A stretch of DNA of 23,983 nt from positions 1 through 23,983 of the forward strand of contig JALHIN010000029.1 of assembly GCA_022839995.1 (NCBI GenBank). The letters run 5' to 3'. Shown here piece by piece: positions 6,434 through 14,694 of the stretch (positions are counted from its first letter, which is position 1; every line of letters starts with the position of its first letter). Made by a program: the position numbers and the translations under genes. Source of the DNA: 79-D21 sp022839995 (lineage in GTDB: Bacteria; Synergistota; Synergistia; Synergistales; 79-D21). The notes beneath the pieces were generated by a model, which worked only from the letters and a program-made list of their open reading frames with translations, was not told the DNA's origin and did not search any database.

Positions 6434-8221
6434 ATGAACCGAAAAAAGAGCGCGTTTTTGTTTACAATTGTCCTTTTCATTTCGATCGTGGCTGCGTTTC
6501 TCTACTTGGGCTGGCATCGTGCGGAAAGCGGAACCCCCGGTGGGCTCGGGTTCGCGCAACTGAACAAGCCTTTGCCCGACCTGAAGGCGGGAGAGGCAGA
6601 GGCCCTTGTCTTGTATGCAGCGGCCCGACTGAAGGGAGAACCCGCGCCGGGGTTGTTTCCCGAAAGGTTAGAAAAGGACGTCGAACCCCGCATCTGTTTC
6701 ATTAGCCTCGCGGACGGCAAGGGAGGGCGAAAGGTAGCATCGGGTGCCGGGCAGGGATTGTCCGAAGCGTTGGACCAGGCTCTCCGGAACCTGCAGCAGG
6801 ACCCTTTGGCGAAACGGTTCAAATGGGTCAAGCTTGACCTGGTCAAAGGGGCTCAGATGCTGAAAAACCTGGATTTCGAACAGCCCCTTCCCTTCGACTC
6901 GAGCCTGTTCGGCCTGGCGGTGGATGGGCAGCTGGACAAGGCCCTCCTGCCGGAAGAGCTTTCCGTTCTTCAGGCGGAAAGGGTAGGGAAGGTTTCTCCC
7001 GAAAAGGCGAACGCGCTTCTGAAAGAGACAAGAGTAGCTCCTGTAGCTGCCGAGATCGAAAGGCGAGCCTCAAGCTTTGCGGTGTTCAGGACCATATCGG
7101 CTTTTTCCGATGGAGTGTCGGCCTGGCCCCTTTTCCGGGGCAACCGACCCTGGCAAACCTATACGGATAAGGACATCGAGCAAAGCCTGGCTTGGGCCGG
7201 GAAATTCCTCGCCCGCTCCGTGAGAAAAGATGGGAGCTTCGTGTACCAGTACGACCCGCTCCTTGACCGAGAAGGGCAGGAATACAACATCCTCCGTCAT
7301 GCGGGAACCGTTTACGCCATGCTTGAGCTCTACCGGAAAAACAGGGATCCGGAGCTGCTGCGGGCCGCGGAAAAGGCGCTCGGCTACCTCATTCGCCAGG
7401 TCAAGGAGGGAACCGTCCGTGGGAGGGCAGTGAAGTTCGTTGTCGAGAGGGGAGAAGTCAAGCTCGGGGGAAATGCCCTCGCCGTCCTTGCCTTGGCGGA
7501 ATACGAAAGAGCCACCTCGGACCGGAGGTATCGAACGGAGATGGAGGGGCTCGGGGAATGGATGCTCGCGACACAGGCTCCGGACGGGCGGTTCACGATT
7601 CATAAGCAGGGATACCCGGACGGCAAGGTGTCGAAATTCCAATCGGAATATTATCCAGGGGAAGCAGTTTTTGCCCTGGCACGCGTATATGGGCTGACGG
7701 GGGAAAGAAAGTGGCTGGATGCAGCGGATGCAGGTGCCCGTTACCAACTGAAAGTCTTTTCCCGCCTGGAGGATTCAAAGCTGCCGCATGATCACTGGCT
7801 GCTCTATGGCCTGAACGAAGTTCACCGCAAAAGGCCCAGGCCCGAATTCCTGGAGGGCGCCATGCGTTTCGCCCGGGTCATCATCCAGGCCCAACATACC
7901 CAGGCCAACCAATCTCAGCCCGACTGGGACGGGGGGTATTACAAGCCGCCCCGTTCCGCTCCCACGGCAACCCGGATGGAGGGGCTGAATTCGGCCTATG
8001 CCCTCGCAAGGGACTTTGGAACGAAAGAGGGAGCGAAACGGATCCGGGAAGCCGTCCGACGGGGTACTGGATTCCTTCTTAGGATCCAGGTCGGGCCGGA
8101 GGTCGCCATGTACTGCAAAAATCCGGAAAAAAGCCTTGGCGGGTTCAGAGAAAGCCTGGACCGCTCAACGATCCGGATCGACTATGTCCAGCATTCCATC
8201 TCCGCCATGATAAACCGGTAG
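6434..8221 (+). CDS. Membrane-anchored protein with alpha/alpha-barrel (six-hairpin-like) domain, function unknown
   Basis: The start at ATG 6434 follows GGAGAGGAG; the product is 595 residues. An N-terminal signal anchor (SAFLFTIVLFISIVAAFLYLG) would place the rest outside the cytoplasm. Residues ~40-190 form an unrecognised mixed domain. Residues ~245-595 are helical and recall six-hairpin glycosidases, LanC-like or epimerase alpha-barrels, with repeated motifs such as DGSFVYQYDP, YNILRHAGTVYAMLELY, NALAVLALAEY, DGRF and YYPGEAVFALARVYGLTG, then a C-terminal GLNSAYALARDFG. Conserved Tyr, His and Asp positions suggest a pocket, but I cannot name a substrate; polysaccharide or terpenoid chemistry is possible. 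It is divergent from the riboswitch leader and sits alone on its strand before the next promoter. Confidence 0.6.
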   Translation: MNRKKSAFLFTIVLFISIVAAFLYLGWHRAESGTPGGLGFAQLNKPLPDLKAGEAEALVLYAAARLKGEPAPGLFPERLEKDVEPRICFISLADGKGGRKVASGAGQGLSEALDQALRNLQQDPLAKRFKWVKLDLVKGAQMLKNLDFEQPLPFDSSLFGLAVDGQLDKALLPEELSVLQAERVGKVSPEKANALLKETRVAPVAAEIERRASSFAVFRTISAFSDGVSAWPLFRGNRPWQTYTDKDIEQSLAWAGKFLARSVRKDGSFVYQYDPLLDREGQEYNILRHAGTVYAMLELYRKNRDPELLRAAEKALGYLIRQVKEGTVRGRAVKFVVERGEVKLGGNALAVLALAEYERATSDRRYRTEMEGLGEWMLATQAPDGRFTIHKQGYPDGKVSKFQSEYYPGEAVFALARVYGLTGERKWLDAADAGARYQLKVFSRLEDSKLPHDHWLLYGLNEVHRKRPRPEFLEGAMRFARVIIQAQHTQANQSQPDWDGGYYKPPRSAPTATRMEGLNSAYALARDFGTKEGAKRIREAVRRGTGFLLRIQVGPEVAMYCKNPEKSLGGFRESLDRSTIRIDYVQHSISAMINR

Positions 8222-8232
8222 GAAAACAATCT

Positions 8233-8260
8233 TTGACAACTAAAGAAGCCATGATAGAAT
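8233..8260 (+). promoter_or_regulatory. Upstream sigma-70 promoter in the 8222-8493 gap
   Basis: TTGACA (8233-8238), a 16-bp spacer and TAGAAT (8255-8260) lie 12 bases after the 6434 gene ends. A start near 8267 would give a leader of over 200 bases for the poly-Asp gene. That leader (8267-8393) is purine-rich, and I recognise no riboswitch or RNA gene in it. Confidence 0.5.
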
Positions 8261-8393
8261 AATATTATTTTAAGTAGGATTCTTTTGCCCCCGGTCTCTT
8301 TCGGGAAAAGAACGAAGCGCTTACCAAAAAAGAAAGAAGGGAGATGGAGCGGGAGCGGAGGCCAAAGCAGAGGAATTTTGAACCCGCCCCACG

Positions 8394-8421
8394 TTGACAA
8401 AAATCCTTTTAGTTTTATAAT
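8394..8421 (+). promoter_or_regulatory. Consensus sigma-70 promoter of the poly-Asp protein gene
   Basis: Perfect TTGACA (8394-8399) and TATAAT (8416-8421) are separated by 16 bp, predicting a start near 8428 and a leader of about 65 bases. This is the strongest-looking promoter in the window, implying high or constitutive expression unless it is repressed. Confidence 0.72.
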
Positions 8422-8493
8422 GATTCTAAATAACTAGGTCATCCAAGAATTTCTGTGAAGCCTAAAGAGCAGGAAAGAGATGAGGTGAGGGAA

Positions 8494-9393
<900 letters not shown>

Positions 9394-9420
9394 CGTTTGG
9401 GCGAGTCAAGGAATCGGACT

Positions 9421-9448
9421 GGGAGCGGGAAAAACCCGCTCCCTTTTC
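9421..9448 (+). terminator. Intrinsic terminator after the poly-Asp gene
   Basis: A nine-pair perfect stem (GGGAGCGGG, 9421-9429, with 9435-9443), a 5-A loop and a following TTTTCTATTCTTTT run form a strong rho-independent terminator. It separates this gene from the archease-rtcB pair. Confidence 0.85.
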
Positions 9449-9508
9449 TATTCTTTTAGGATGGATAGGGTAAAATGATAAAGGATTAGGTGGAAGGGAG
9501 CGTTTCTA

Positions 9509-9919
9509 TTGTCCTGGCGGGAGTTGGATCATCCTGCGGATGTCCGTCTCGAGGTCGAGGCGGAAACCTTGGAATCCCTTTTCCGGGAATGTGCCGTTGC
9601 ATTTTACTCGGTCAGTCTCGGGATCCCGAAGCCGGATTTTGGCCGGGGCTTCCCCGGGGTCGTTTCCCTGAAAGGCACCGAAGATGACCTGGCCGGACTT
9701 CTTGTGGCCTGGATGAACGAACTCCTGTTCGAGCTGGAAACGGCACGCCGTGTTTTTATCCCAATGGAGGTCAGGATCGATGAGAGCTGCTGCCTGCTGG
9801 CAACCGGCGATTGGGTCACTGCCCCGGCCGCGGGAGGGAAGGTAAAGGCGGTGACCTACGGCGGTCTTGAACTGAACCCGGGACCGCCTTGGCGATTCAG
9901 GGTGATCCTGGACGTGTAA
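9509..9919 (+). CDS. Archease
   Basis: Archease is the cofactor that activates RtcB for multiple turnover by promoting ligase guanylylation. The product is 136 residues from TTG 9509, with AAGGGAG about 10 bases upstream. It begins MSWRELDHPADVRLEVEAETLESLF, matching the family's N-terminal Asp-containing H-x-A-D motif that binds metal. The body keeps the AFYSV, LLVAWMNELLFELE and VKAVTYGGLEL segments, and it ends at the typical RVILDV. The length is normal for archease. The gene is 15 bp before rtcB, the classical pairing, so the two are surely co-transcribed. Confidence 0.93.
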   Translation: MSWRELDHPADVRLEVEAETLESLFRECAVAFYSVSLGIPKPDFGRGFPGVVSLKGTEDDLAGLLVAWMNELLFELETARRVFIPMEVRIDESCCLLATGDWVTAPAAGGKVKAVTYGGLELNPGPPWRFRVILDV

Positions 9920-9934
9920 GGGGGGAGTGATTCC

Positions 9935-11365
9935 ATGACCATCCAGGTCGAAAGGAAGGATCCGGTGCGATGCCTGATCCCCCAAGGCACGGTAGAAGGG
10001 ATGCGGGTTCCCGGATTGCTTTACGCGGATGGCAGGATCCTTGCGGAAGTGAAAGAGGACCCGGTTCTCCAGCAGGTGGCGAATGTCGCCTGCCTGCCGG
10101 GAATCACGGGATACAGCTTTGCAATGCCGGACATGCACTGGGGATACGGATTCCCTATCGGCGGAGTGGCAGCGTTTTTCGCTGAAAGCGGAGTGGTTTC
10201 CCCTGGAGGCGTTGGGTACGATATCTCATGCGGCGTCCGCCTGCACGTTTCCCGGCTTACGGAAGAAGAAGTGAAGCCGGTTTTGCCCAGGCTCCTGGAT
10301 GCACTGTTTTCCGCGATTCCTTGCGGTGTCGGTTCAGAGGGGCTGACTTCGCTGAAAGGCTCCAGGCTTGAGGCCGTCCTGAAGAGCGGGGCGGCCTGGG
10401 CCCCCAAGAACGGTTTCGGGGATGCAGGGGACCTGGAACGGATCGAACACGGGGGATGCCTTGACGGGGCGGATCCCGGAGAGGTTTCCCGCCGCGCAAA
10501 GGAACGAGGGCAGGGGCAATTGGGCAGCCTTGGGTCCGGGAACCATTTTCTTGAAATCCAAAGGGTCGATGAAGTCTTTGACCCGGCTTTGGCGAGGTCC
10601 TTCGGCCTTGTTCCCGGAAGGGTGACGGTCATGGTCCATTGCGGTAGCCGTGGGTTGGGGCACCAGGTTTGTGACGACTTTCTGAAAACCCTTTCCCGGT
10701 CGGTTTCCAGGTATGGAATTCGAATTCCCGACAGGCAGCTTTCCTGCGCCCCCCTGGATTCGGATGAAGGAAAAGCCTACCTTTCAGCCATGAAGGCCGC
10801 GGCGAATTTCGCGATGGCCAACCGACAGGCGATCGGCTCAAGGGTTCGAGAAGTCTTTTCCCGTTTTTTCCCGGGAGAATCCCTCGACCTCCTTTACGAT
10901 GTCAGTCACAACATTGCGCTCATGGAAAAACATTCCTATAGCGGGAAAGAAAGCTGGTTTTGCGTCCACCGGAAGGGAGCGACACGCGCCCTTCCACCGG
11001 GACACCCCGAACTGCCAGGAATCTATTCGAAGACCGGACAGCCGGTCATCATCCCCGGCAGCATGGGAACAGCCAGCTACGTGCTTGCCGGCGCGGCCGG
11101 TTCCGCCGAGTGCTTCTGCTCGACCTGCCATGGGGCAGGTCGCGTCAAAAGCCGAAGCGCTGCGCTGAAGGCCATGGATGCGAGAGGCGTCGCCTCTGCC
11201 TTGGAGGAAAAGGGGATACTCGTACGAGCCGGGGATTTGCGTACCCTGGGGGAAGAAGCCCCTGAAGCCTACAAGGACGTGGATATCGTGGTGGATGTCG
11301 TGGAACGGGCGGGATTGAGCCGCAAGGTGGCCAGGCTGACGCCGATTGCGGTAATCAAGGGATAA
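9935..11365 (+). CDS. rtcB: RNA-splicing ligase RtcB
   Basis: RtcB is a GTP- and Mn-dependent ligase joining 2',3'-cyclic phosphate or 3'-phosphate RNA ends to 5'-OH ends; in bacteria it acts in RNA repair. The product is 476 residues from ATG 9935 (GGGGGAG site). Visible signatures are PDMHWGYGFPIGGVAA, GVGYDISCGVR with metal-ligand Cys99, LGSGNHFLEIQ, VHCGSRGLGHQ, YDVSHNIA, and HRKGATRALPPGHPE in which His345 should be the guanylylated residue. The C-terminus, VDVVERAGLSRKVARLTPIAVIKG, is the standard ending. Length fits the long archaeal-type RtcB, which commonly needs archease, encoded just upstream. No RtcR regulator or sigma-54 site is nearby, unlike the E. coli rtcBA operon. Confidence 0.96.
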   Translation: MTIQVERKDPVRCLIPQGTVEGMRVPGLLYADGRILAEVKEDPVLQQVANVACLPGITGYSFAMPDMHWGYGFPIGGVAAFFAESGVVSPGGVGYDISCGVRLHVSRLTEEEVKPVLPRLLDALFSAIPCGVGSEGLTSLKGSRLEAVLKSGAAWAPKNGFGDAGDLERIEHGGCLDGADPGEVSRRAKERGQGQLGSLGSGNHFLEIQRVDEVFDPALARSFGLVPGRVTVMVHCGSRGLGHQVCDDFLKTLSRSVSRYGIRIPDRQLSCAPLDSDEGKAYLSAMKAAANFAMANRQAIGSRVREVFSRFFPGESLDLLYDVSHNIALMEKHSYSGKESWFCVHRKGATRALPPGHPELPGIYSKTGQPVIIPGSMGTASYVLAGAAGSAECFCSTCHGAGRVKSRSAALKAMDARGVASALEEKGILVRAGDLRTLGEEAPEAYKDVDIVVDVVERAGLSRKVARLTPIAVIKG

Positions 11366-11379
11366 ATGGAAGAATGTGG

Positions 11380-11431
11380 GGGAAAGAAAGCGGAAGGCCT
11401 CTCCGCGGAGAGGCCTTCCGCTTTCTTTCCC
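11380..11431. terminator. Bidirectional terminator, 52-bp perfect palindrome
   Basis: The sequence is self-complementary over all 52 bases, centred between 11405 and 11406 on CCGCGG. The GC core is flanked by A/G runs on the left and T/C runs on the right. It lies between the convergent ends of rtcB and the amino acid transporter gene, so it can terminate transcription from either side. Confidence 0.82.
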
Positions 11432-11448
11432 TTTCCGGGGGGACTGTT

Positions 11449-13011
11449 TTAGAGTATGCCGTCCTTGGACGCGATCAAATCTTCCGTTGTTTCCTTTTCT
11501 ACCCTGGCCATGTTCCCGACCTTCGCAAGCCTTCCTTCAGCCCACCGGGCCAGCCTGACAAACGGAAGTCCCAGGAGCAGATAGATGGCTGCCACGATGA
11601 TCCCGGTGCCGAAGTAGTCGTAGTACGTGGTCGCCAGCTGCCCGTAGGCCTTGGTTAGGTCCACCATCGTGATGACCGAGACCAGAGAGGAATCCTTGAG
11701 CAGAGAGATGAAGTCGTTCGTCAGGGGCGGCAGGACAAGGCGGAAAGCCTGGGGAATCACCACGTACCTCAAAGCCTGCCAACGGGTCATGGCCAAGGCC
11801 AGGGCCCCTTCCATCTGGGCTTTCGGGACCGAGATCAACCCGGCCCTGTAGTTCTCTGCCTCGTAGGCGGCGTAGTTCAGTCCCAGTCCGACGGCTCCTG
11901 CCACGAAGGGGGAGAGCTTGATGCCGATGTTGGGCAGGCCGTAGAAGATGAAGAAAAGCTGGATCAGGACCGGAGTCCCCCGGATCGTTTCAATGTAGGC
12001 GACAGCAAGCCTGGAAAGGGGTTTAGGGCCGAAAACGCGGGCGACGGCTAGAACGAATCCGAAGGCCATCGCCAGGAGCATCGCCACGACGGAAACCTTC
12101 ATCGTGGTGAGGGCCGCCTTTCCGAGCACCGGCATGAAACCGGCATATCGCTTTATGCGGTCACGGAAGGTGAATTCCGGGCGTTGGAGTTCGGCCCATT
12201 CGTTGAACATGACGGAGTCGGTCTGTCTCGGCCTGTAATCGTTGAATTCCTTGGCCATCATCGGGCTCCAGAGGTTCCAGCGGTCGTAGATTTTCCGCAA
12301 CTCGCCGCTGTCCCGTAGGGCCACGATGGCTCCGTTGATCTCCTTCAGGAGTTCCTTGTCTTCTTTCCGGACCGCGATTCCGTATTCCATCCGGCCGATT
12401 TCCGGGCCGACGAACTTGATCTCCGGGTTGAAGCCTGCGTAAAAAACGGCGATCGGAGCGTCAAAGAGAGTGGCGTCAAGGCGCCCGTTGACGAGGTCGC
12501 TGTAGGCGTTGATTTCGTCTTCGTAAAGTCGGATCTCGATGCCGCCGAATTCTTCGAGCACCTGTTGGGAATAGGCCTGTTTCAAGGTCCCCACGACTTT
12601 TCCGCGGCAGTCCTCGAGGCTTTCGATGGTCTTGTTGTCCCGCCGGACGGCAAGCTGCAAGAACGTGGCGTAGTAAGGGATTGAAAAGTTGACTTCCTGC
12701 TTGTGTTCCGGCGTGATTTCCAGTCCGTCGATCGCGACGTCGTAGAGTTTTCTCTGGAGACCCGGGATCAGGTTGTCCCACCCGTTCTGCACGAAAACCG
12801 GCTTTTTCCCCAGGTGTTTCGCGATGGCTTCGATGATTTCCACCTCGTAGCCGATGATCCGCGTCGTGTCTTTTGGGTCCTGGAACATGTAGGGGGCTCC
12901 GCCTTCCGTGTCTCCGCCCCACCGGAGCTCAGTAGCCCCTGCAAGGGCAAGCGCGGGCGCCGCCAGGCCGGCGAAAAGCGCAAGCACAAGGGCAAGCAGC
13001 GTCTTTTTCAT
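11449..13011 (-). CDS. Polar amino acid ABC transporter, fused substrate-binding protein and permease
   Basis: The 520-residue protein combines two usually separate parts. Residues 1-24 are a signal peptide (MKKTLLALVLALFAGLAAPALA). Residues ~28-270 are a family-3 solute-binding domain (IIGYEVEIIEAIAKHLG, YDVAIDGLEITPEHK, NFSIPYY, LRKIYDRWNLW). Residues ~290-505 are a HisM/GlnP-type permease with TMKVSVVAMLLAMAFGFVLA, the IRGTPVLIQLFFIFYGLP segment, and the EAA loop YRAGLISVPKAQMEGALALAM. This tethered arrangement is known for some Gln/Glu-type importers. Substrate is likely a polar amino acid but cannot be specified. It overlaps the ATPase gene upstream by four bases. It ends with a soluble tail (EKETTEDLIASKDGIL) and then the palindromic terminator. 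Confidence 0.9.
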   Translation of the reverse strand: MKKTLLALVLALFAGLAAPALALAGATELRWGGDTEGGAPYMFQDPKDTTRIIGYEVEIIEAIAKHLGKKPVFVQNGWDNLIPGLQRKLYDVAIDGLEITPEHKQEVNFSIPYYATFLQLAVRRDNKTIESLEDCRGKVVGTLKQAYSQQVLEEFGGIEIRLYEDEINAYSDLVNGRLDATLFDAPIAVFYAGFNPEIKFVGPEIGRMEYGIAVRKEDKELLKEINGAIVALRDSGELRKIYDRWNLWSPMMAKEFNDYRPRQTDSVMFNEWAELQRPEFTFRDRIKRYAGFMPVLGKAALTTMKVSVVAMLLAMAFGFVLAVARVFGPKPLSRLAVAYIETIRGTPVLIQLFFIFYGLPNIGIKLSPFVAGAVGLGLNYAAYEAENYRAGLISVPKAQMEGALALAMTRWQALRYVVIPQAFRLVLPPLTNDFISLLKDSSLVSVITMVDLTKAYGQLATTYYDYFGTGIIVAAIYLLLGLPFVRLARWAEGRLAKVGNMARVEKETTEDLIASKDGIL

Positions 13012-13793
13012 AGGGCATCCCCCTCGAAGTGCCTCAAGAACTCGCGCGTTCGCTCGTTTTTCGGGTTGGTGAACAGGATGTCACCGTCGTCGATTTCAAC
13101 GATTTCACCCTTGTCCATGAAGACGATGTAATCGGAGGCCTTTCTCGCAAAGCGCATTTCGTGGGTGACCACGATCTGGGTCATTCCTTCTGCGTCCAGG
13201 TCTCGCATGACCTGGAGGACTTCCTTGACCAGTTCGGGGTCGAGAGCGGACGTGGGTTCGTCGTAAAGCATGACCTTGGGGTTCATGGCTAGGGCACGCG
13301 CGATGGCGGCCCGTTGTTTCTGGCCCCCGGAGAGGGTCGACGGGTCACGGTGGATGCAGTCTTCGAGCCCCACTTTTTTCAGCAGGCGCACCGCATTTTC
13401 CTCGGCCTGCTCACGGCTTTCCTTCTTGACGACCATCGGGGCAAGCATGATGTTTTCAAGGACGGACTTGTGGGGGAAGAGGTTGAAAATCTGGAAGACC
13501 AGCCCGACTTCCTGCCGAAGCAGGTGGGCCTTGTCTAGCAGATCGTCGGTGATGGGGTCCTGCGGGCTCTTTCTGGACACCGTTACACCGGCGATCGAGA
13601 TGGTTCCCGAATCGAGGATCTCGAGACAGTTCAGGCAACGCAGGAAAGTGGACTTGCCGCACCCTGAGGGACCGATGACGGAAACCAGGTCGCCTTCTCG
13701 AATGGAGATGCTGATGTGGTTCAGCACCTCCCCCTGTTCAAAACTCTTGCAGAGGTTGTCGACAACGATCAAGGGCTGGTTCGAAGGAGCCAC
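13008..13793 (-). CDS. Polar amino acid ABC transporter ATPase (GlnQ/HisP type)
   Basis: This is the energising subunit for the fused binding protein-permease. It is 261 residues from GTG 13793, behind a very G-rich ribosome site. Walker A is GPSGCGKST (41-49). The Q-loop lies in LVFQIFNLFPHKSVLENIMLAP. The ABC signature is LSGGQKQRAAIARAL, Walker B is VMLYDEPTSALDPE, and the switch histidine is in VVTHEM. KEVLQVMRDLDAEGMT and FARKASDYIVFMDKGEIVE are typical of the polar amino acid group. It is the first gene of a two-gene operon (ATGA overlap). Confidence 0.93.
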   Translation of the reverse strand: MAPSNQPLIVVDNLCKSFEQGEVLNHISISIREGDLVSVIGPSGCGKSTFLRCLNCLEILDSGTISIAGVTVSRKSPQDPITDDLLDKAHLLRQEVGLVFQIFNLFPHKSVLENIMLAPMVVKKESREQAEENAVRLLKKVGLEDCIHRDPSTLSGGQKQRAAIARALAMNPKVMLYDEPTSALDPELVKEVLQVMRDLDAEGMTQIVVTHEMRFARKASDYIVFMDKGEIVEIDDGDILFTNPKNERTREFLRHFEGDAL

Positions 13794-13830
13794 CCCCTAT
13801 CTCCCCCCTTTCTTTTCCTGTTGCACGGGT

Positions 13831-13859
13831 ATTATGGAGTACGCAGGATGAATTGACAA
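13831..13859 (-). promoter_or_regulatory. Promoter of the amino acid transporter operon
   Basis: On the minus strand, TTGTCA (13854-13859), a 17-bp spacer and CATAAT (13831-13836) each match the consensus at 5 of 6 positions. They lie about 40 bases before the GTG start of the ATPase gene. No operator was recognised. Confidence 0.6.
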
Positions 13860-13875
13860 GACAAGGCGGACCGGG

Positions 13876-14439
13876 TCACATCGAAAGGTGCTCGACCAGG
13901 ATTTTCAGGCCGATTCCGATGAGGACGAGGCCGCCTGCCACCTCCATGCGTCTCCCCAAAAACCGGCCGATTTGTCTGCCCCCGACCATTCCAATCCAGC
14001 AGCAGACGAACGTGGTTGCTCCGATGACCGAAACGGTGCTCCAGACGTTCAATTTCAAGGCGACGAAGCTGAAGCCGACTGCCAGGGCATCAATGCTCGT
14101 TCCGACCGCTAGGGTCAGCAGGGGCCACCCGGACGTCGGATCCGAGCGGTTGTTGCATTCCTCTTCTTTCCGAAGGCCTTCCAGGACCATTTTGCCGCCG
14201 ATAAAACCGAGAAGGGCGAACGCCACCCAATGATCGAAGGGGGCGATGACCCTGGAGGCAAGGTTCCCAAGCCCCCAACCCAAAAGCGGCATCAGCGCCT
14301 GGAAAAAACCAAAGGCTCCGGCAACACGGCAGATTTGCCGCATTGTGAGGGAAGGGACGCAGAATGGCATGGCGACCGAAACGGCGAAAGCATCCATGGA
14401 TAGGCTGAGTCCGAGAAAAACGGGAAACAACGGATTCAT
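13876..14439 (-). CDS. mntP: Manganese efflux pump MntP
   Basis: MntP exports Mn(II) across the inner membrane. The start at ATG 14439 is chosen because GGGAGGAGT lies 4 bases upstream; 14 upstream codons in frame overlap the leader terminator region and are unlikely to be coding. The 187-residue product has about six hydrophobic segments and the twin family motifs GLSLSMDAFAVSVA near the N-terminus and GTSIDALAVGFSF in the second half, whose acidic residues are needed for transport. It ends GLVLIGIGLKILVEHLSM, normal for the family. The yybP-ykoY riboswitch in its leader independently supports the manganese role. Confidence 0.95.
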   Translation of the reverse strand: MNPLFPVFLGLSLSMDAFAVSVAMPFCVPSLTMRQICRVAGAFGFFQALMPLLGWGLGNLASRVIAPFDHWVAFALLGFIGGKMVLEGLRKEEECNNRSDPTSGWPLLTLAVGTSIDALAVGFSFVALKLNVWSTVSVIGATTFVCCWIGMVGGRQIGRFLGRRMEVAGGLVLIGIGLKILVEHLSM

Positions 14440-14456
14440 GTGCACTCCTCCCCAAG

Positions 14457-14497
14457 AAAAAAAGACTTTTGGCACGGGCAAAACCCCGCCAAAAGTC
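14457..14497 (-). terminator. Riboswitch-controlled terminator of mntP
   Basis: In the minus-strand RNA, GACTTTTGGC and GCCAAAAGTC form a perfect ten-pair stem (arms 14488-14497 and 14464-14473), with extra GGG-CCC pairing inside, followed by seven Us. Its 5' arm overlaps the 3' end of the aptamer, so aptamer folding with Mn(II) should compete with the terminator and switch mntP ON. Confidence 0.88.
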
Positions 14498-14586
14498 TCG
14501 CTAATCAGCCCCTTAAGGCCGACGGACGCACCAGGCGCATAAGCGCCAGCGTGTTGATGCGGCCTTTCTAGCTACTCCCCTTTGAA
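14491..14586 (-). promoter_or_regulatory. yybP-ykoY manganese riboswitch
   Basis: The minus-strand RNA contains the family hallmark AAAGGGGAGTAGC (14571-14583), then CATCAACACG, a hairpin (GGCGCTTATGCGCC), GGTGCGTCCGTCGGCC, and the 3' block GCGAGACTTTT. This order matches the yybP-ykoY aptamer, known to bind Mn(II) and to control mntP, alx and related genes. Boundaries are approximate. Confidence 0.9.
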
Positions 14587-14593
14587 CGCCTGT

Positions 14594-14623
14594 ATCCTAA
14601 GACAATACAACCAGGTGGGTCAA
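14594..14623 (-). promoter_or_regulatory. Promoter of the mntP leader
   Basis: On the minus strand, TTGACC (14618-14623), an 18-bp spacer and TAGGAT (14594-14599) put the transcription start close to 14587, exactly at the aptamer's 5' edge. No Fur- or MntR-like box was identified. Confidence 0.6.
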
Positions 14624-14640
14624 GGGCCGATTTCAGACCC

Positions 14641-14669
14641 TTGCGAGGGTGGGCTCAAAAAGCTATCCT
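14641..14669 (+). promoter_or_regulatory. Promoter of the RMD1-ygiQ-msrA operon
   Basis: TTGCGA (14641-14646), a 17-bp spacer and TATCCT (14664-14669) each match consensus at 4 of 6 positions, 26 bases before the first start codon. It is divergent from the mntP promoter. Confidence 0.45.
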
Positions 14670-14694
14670 GTTAAAGAAGAAAAGGGGGGGCAAC

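Noticed and set aside
8284..8436. Short frame of about 50 codons from TTG 8284, Lys/Arg/Gly rich
   Set aside because: It has a weak ribosome site and no recognisable motif, and it runs through the consensus promoter at 8394-8421; probably a leader region.
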